The notes under the pieces are model-generated. The model had not been told where the DNA came from. It saw only the letters and a list, made by a program, of their open reading frames with translations, and made no database searches. Positions 5,731 to 7,899 of a stretch of 7,899 nt of DNA are shown here, one piece after another (the stretch's first letter is position 1; each line of letters begins with the position of its first letter). A program made the position numbers and the translations under genes. Source of the DNA: Verrucomicrobia bacterium UBA3750. Its GTDB lineage: Bacteria; Verrucomicrobiota; Kiritimatiellia; RFP12; UBA1067. The DNA lies in the NCBI GenBank assembly GCA_002371755.1, contig DFGM01000059.1, positions 1 to 7,899 of the forward strand, written 5' to 3'.

Positions 5731-6545
5731 TTGGGAGCACCTTTCTTCTTCAGTGCGAGCGGCACGGCAATGAAAAGGACGCCGAGCGCGAATATTGCGA
5801 ACGATATGGTCTGGGCGATAGAGAGCGGGCCTACTTGTGCTCTCGGGTCGCCACGGAGATATTCGAGGGCGAAACGTATCGCGGAATACCCCATCAGGTA
5901 CGCGCCCGCCACCATCCCGTGGGCATAGACGCGGGTTTTGGCGGCGTAAAGCTTCCGGTAGAGGAGGAACACGATGGCGAAAAGGATGAGAAGGGCGGCG
6001 GCTTCAAAGAGCTGGGCCGGCAACACGGGGAGCGAACATGTAGCGGTGCGCGGCAATTCGCCAGCCGCTATCTGCTCGTGCCATGCCGGCGAATGCACGG
6101 GGAAGCATACGGCGAGCGCCGAGGCGCTTCTCTTCCCGTAGCAGCATCCGTAGAAGAAGCATCCGATCCTCCCGAAGGCATGGCCTAGAGGGATTGCGGC
6201 GCAGAAGAGGTCGCCCAGGGCGGCAGGGCTTTCCTTCTTTATTATGCACCACCCGAAGAAGACGGCTATGGCCAGCACGAGCCCGCCGTAGAAGACGAGC
6301 CCTCCCTGGTCTATGCGCAAAACGTCGAAAGGACGAAAAGCGAATTGGGATTGCCAATTCTCTATGACATACGCCGCTCTCGCGCCAACTATCCCCGCTA
6401 CCATGAGCGAGAGGATGAAGTTGGAGAGATCGTTTCTGCCCGAGAGCTTCTCTATCAGCTTCCAGCAGAGGAGAAAGCCCACTGCGACAAGAGCGCCGTA
6501 GGTTTTCAGGTGGACAAAGCCGAAGTTCGCAAGTTCCGGATGCAT
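5727..6545 (-). CDS. lgt: Prolipoprotein diacylglyceryl transferase (GRIGCFxxGCCYG variant)
   Basis: An inner-membrane enzyme that moves a diacylglyceryl group from phosphatidylglycerol to the lipobox cysteine of prolipoproteins, the first step of lipoprotein maturation. Starting at ATG 6545 gives 272 residues with the typical N-terminus MHPELANFGF..LKTYG. An in-frame ATG at 6626 would add 27 residues inside the aconitase gene and is rejected. Several hydrophobic segments (about 15-30, 42-60, 82-102, 112-124, 178-196, 206-220, 240-264) fit the seven-helix fold. The signature GRIGCFFYGCCYG is at 125-137: Arg126 and Gly137 match E. coli Arg143 and Gly154, while Asn146 and Glu151 are replaced by Cys129 and Cys134. 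Tyr16 matches Tyr26, and RFALE (Arg224, Glu228) matches Arg239/Glu243. His103 of E. coli is Tyr86. This divergent form occurs in many bacteria. The start overlaps the upstream acn stop as TAATG with no clear Shine-Dalgarno, suggesting translational coupling. Confidence 0.93.
   Translation of the reverse strand: MHPELANFGFVHLKTYGALVAVGFLLCWKLIEKLSGRNDLSNFILSLMVAGIVGARAAYVIENWQSQFAFRPFDVLRIDQGGLVFYGGLVLAIAVFFGWCIIKKESPAALGDLFCAAIPLGHAFGRIGCFFYGCCYGKRSASALAVCFPVHSPAWHEQIAAGELPRTATCSLPVLPAQLFEAAALLILFAIVFLLYRKLYAAKTRVYAHGMVAGAYLMGYSAIRFALEYLRGDPRAQVGPLSIAQTISFAIFALGVLFIAVPLALKKKGAPK
5738..5744 (-). promoter_or_regulatory. Shine-Dalgarno sequence of the small outer-membrane protein gene, inside the lgt 3' end
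   Basis: On the minus strand AAAGGTG (5744-5738) is preceded by further purines (AAGAAG). Its AAAGG core ends 9 bases before the ATG at 5730. It lies within the last lgt codons (poly-Lys AAG/AAA region), so the lysine-rich Lgt C-terminus doubles as the ribosome binding site of the next gene. Confidence 0.5.
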
Positions 6546-7899
6546 TAGAGAGAGGCAAGAAGACCGCCGGACAGAATGAGATGCTTTTCCCGGGGCGAAA
6601 GATTCGTCTTGATGGTGAAGCTGCACCGTGGGGTGTGGACGGTCAGCTTGCCGCTGCCTTCTACCGCCGTGCGGATTCCGCGCATCGTTATCATGTCGCC
6701 TGCCATTATCTTATCGTAGTCCTCCGGATCTTCAAAGGTGAAGGGGACGATGCCGAAGTTGATGAGGTTGGCGCGGTGTATGCGTTCTATGGACTTCGCT
6801 ATCACCGCTTTGACGCCGAGGAACATGGGGCAGAGGGCGGCGTGTTCGCGGCTTGAGCCCTGGCCGTAGCTTTCGCCGGCCACGATTACATTCATGAGGC
6901 CGTCATCCACATTCTTGAGGCAACGGTCGTGGAAGGTGGCGTCGCACGGCTCGAAGACGAACTTCGAGTATTCCGGCACGTTGGAGCGGTATTTGAGACG
7001 TGCGCCGGCAGGCATGATGTGGTCGGTGGTAATCTTGTCGCCAACCTTTATGGCGGCGATGCAGATGAGATCCTTTGGAAGCTGGGAGCCCTTCGGGACC
7101 TGGGCGATGTTTGGCCCGCGCACGATTTCGGTGCCGGGTACGCCTTTGCCGGCGGTATCGCGGTAAAGGAACATTTCATCGTCAATCGGGAATTTGGCGG
7201 GCGGTTGAACTGCGGGCGCCTTGGTGCACGCCGTGACAACGCCAGTGAGGGCGGATGCGGCTGCCGTTTCCGGCGATACCAGATAGACCTTGGCGCTCTT
7301 GGTGCCGCTGCGTCCTTCGAAGTTGCGGTTGTTCGTGCGAAGGCTCACTGCGTTTGTGGCAGGGGACATGTGGGCGCCAATGCAGAAGCCGCACGCATTT
7401 TCGAGAATGCGGCACCCCGCCTTGATAAGAGCCGCAAGCGACCCGTCCTTTGCGAGCATGTTCACGACCTGGCGCGAACCGCACGCGATGCCGACTTCCG
7501 TTTCCGGCGCGACGTGTCTGCCCTTCAGGATTTGCGCCACGGTGCGTATGTCGCGATACGAGGAATTGGTGCACGAGCCAATCATTATCTGGTTTACCTT
7601 GGTGCCGGCGAAAGATTCCACCGTCACGATGTTCCCCGGGCTGTGGGGGGCCGCGGCAAGAGGCACGAGAGCGGAAAGATCCACTTCGAAGACATCGTCG
7701 TACTTTGCGCCCCTGTCTGGCAGAATCTTGCGCCAGTCATCCTTGCGCCCCTGGGCTTCAAGGAACTGGAGAGTCGTTTCGTCGGAAGGAAATACGCTGG
7801 TGGTGACGCCGAGCTCTGCGCCCATGTTCGCTATGGTCGCGCGGGAGGGGACATCGAGATCCTTCACCGCGCTGCCCGTGTACTCGAATATCCAGCCGA
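6545..7899 (-). CDS. acn: Aconitate hydratase, C-terminal ~450 residues (5' end beyond window)
   Basis: This enzyme interconverts citrate and isocitrate through cis-aconitate in the TCA cycle using a [4Fe-4S] cluster. The frame stays open from the TAA at 6547-6545 to the window edge; an in-frame GTG at 7867 lies inside the catalytic domain and is not the start. The visible part carries the cluster cysteines in MIGSCTNSSYRD (near 7560-7590) and ACGFCIGAH (near 7375-7395, two cysteines). It then has the conserved VSLRTNNRNFEGRSGT stretch and a linker, followed by the swivelling C-terminal domain with YGQGSSREHAAL and SIERIHRANLINFGIVPFTF (around 6770-6880). This motif set fits the single-chain aconitase type of ~640-650 residues rather than AcnB or the two-subunit isopropylmalate isomerase. 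The CGFC rather than CGPC spelling is, to my recollection, typical of that branch. Homoaconitase or a related hydro-lyase cannot be fully excluded. The stop codon overlaps the lgt start by one base, and the gene probably heads the visible operon. Confidence 0.92.
   Translation of the reverse strand, partial: GWIFEYTGSAVKDLDVPSRATIANMGAELGVTTSVFPSDETTLQFLEAQGRKDDWRKILPDRGAKYDDVFEVDLSALVPLAAAPHSPGNIVTVESFAGTKVNQIMIGSCTNSSYRDIRTVAQILKGRHVAPETEVGIACGSRQVVNMLAKDGSLAALIKAGCRILENACGFCIGAHMSPATNAVSLRTNNRNFEGRSGTKSAKVYLVSPETAAASALTGVVTACTKAPAVQPPAKFPIDDEMFLYRDTAGKGVPGTEIVRGPNIAQVPKGSQLPKDLICIAAIKVGDKITTDHIMPAGARLKYRSNVPEYSKFVFEPCDATFHDRCLKNVDDGLMNVIVAGESYGQGSSREHAALCPMFLGVKAVIAKSIERIHRANLINFGIVPFTFEDPEDYDKIMAGDMITMRGIRTAVEGSGKLTVHTPRCSFTIKTNLSPREKHLILSGGLLASL

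Noticed and set aside
6546..6626. Longer Lgt N-terminus starting at 6626
   Set aside because: The 27 extra residues lie wholly inside the aconitase gene and do not resemble the Lgt family, which begins MHPELxxxG at the ATG at 6545.

Overview
The window comes from a Gram-negative bacterium with fairly GC-rich coding DNA. A secreted TolB/PD40-propeller protease, a prolipoprotein diacylglyceryl transferase and a small barrel-like protein ending in an aromatic residue all point to a two-membrane envelope. The LamG-like plus Ig-like surface protein at the left edge, the GRIGCFxxGCCYG version of Lgt and the intergenic repeat type suggest a member of the Planctomycetes-Verrucomicrobia-Chlamydiae group (Kiritimatiellae or Lentisphaerae would fit). 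That placement is an inference from family style, with no marker gene present to prove it.

Layout. Bases 1-833 (+) hold the 3' end of a large surface or secreted protein gene. Bases 834-1089/1137 are intergenic and carry two distinct inverted repeats: a GC-rich hairpin (862-894) and a 31-bp-arm stem (941-1017) built from 9-base units of the form CGCNAAGTN. A candidate promoter (1071-1099) and a Shine-Dalgarno sequence (1121-1127) follow. Bases 1138-4413 (+) encode an exported tricorn-like S41 protease with the complete Ser/His/Ser/Glu catalytic set. It converges, with only 13 bases between stop codons, on a tight minus-strand gene cluster. Read in the direction of transcription, that cluster is: aconitate hydratase (3' part, running off the right edge), lgt, a small putative outer-membrane protein of unknown function, and a YggS/PLPBP-family PLP-binding protein.

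The minus-strand genes are probably one transcription unit. acn and lgt overlap as TAATG, lgt and the outer-membrane protein gene overlap as ATGA, and yggS starts 29 bases after the outer-membrane gene. The promoter of this unit lies outside the window. The products do not form a single known pathway: a TCA-cycle enzyme, a lipoprotein maturation enzyme, an envelope protein and a PLP homeostasis protein. The envelope theme (Lgt plus a small barrel) is the only obvious functional link.

I found no mobile element, CRISPR array, tRNA, rRNA or clear new defence system. The items most worth a second look are the nonamer-built inverted repeat, the uncharacterised barrel protein translationally coupled to lgt, and the exported tricorn homologue.
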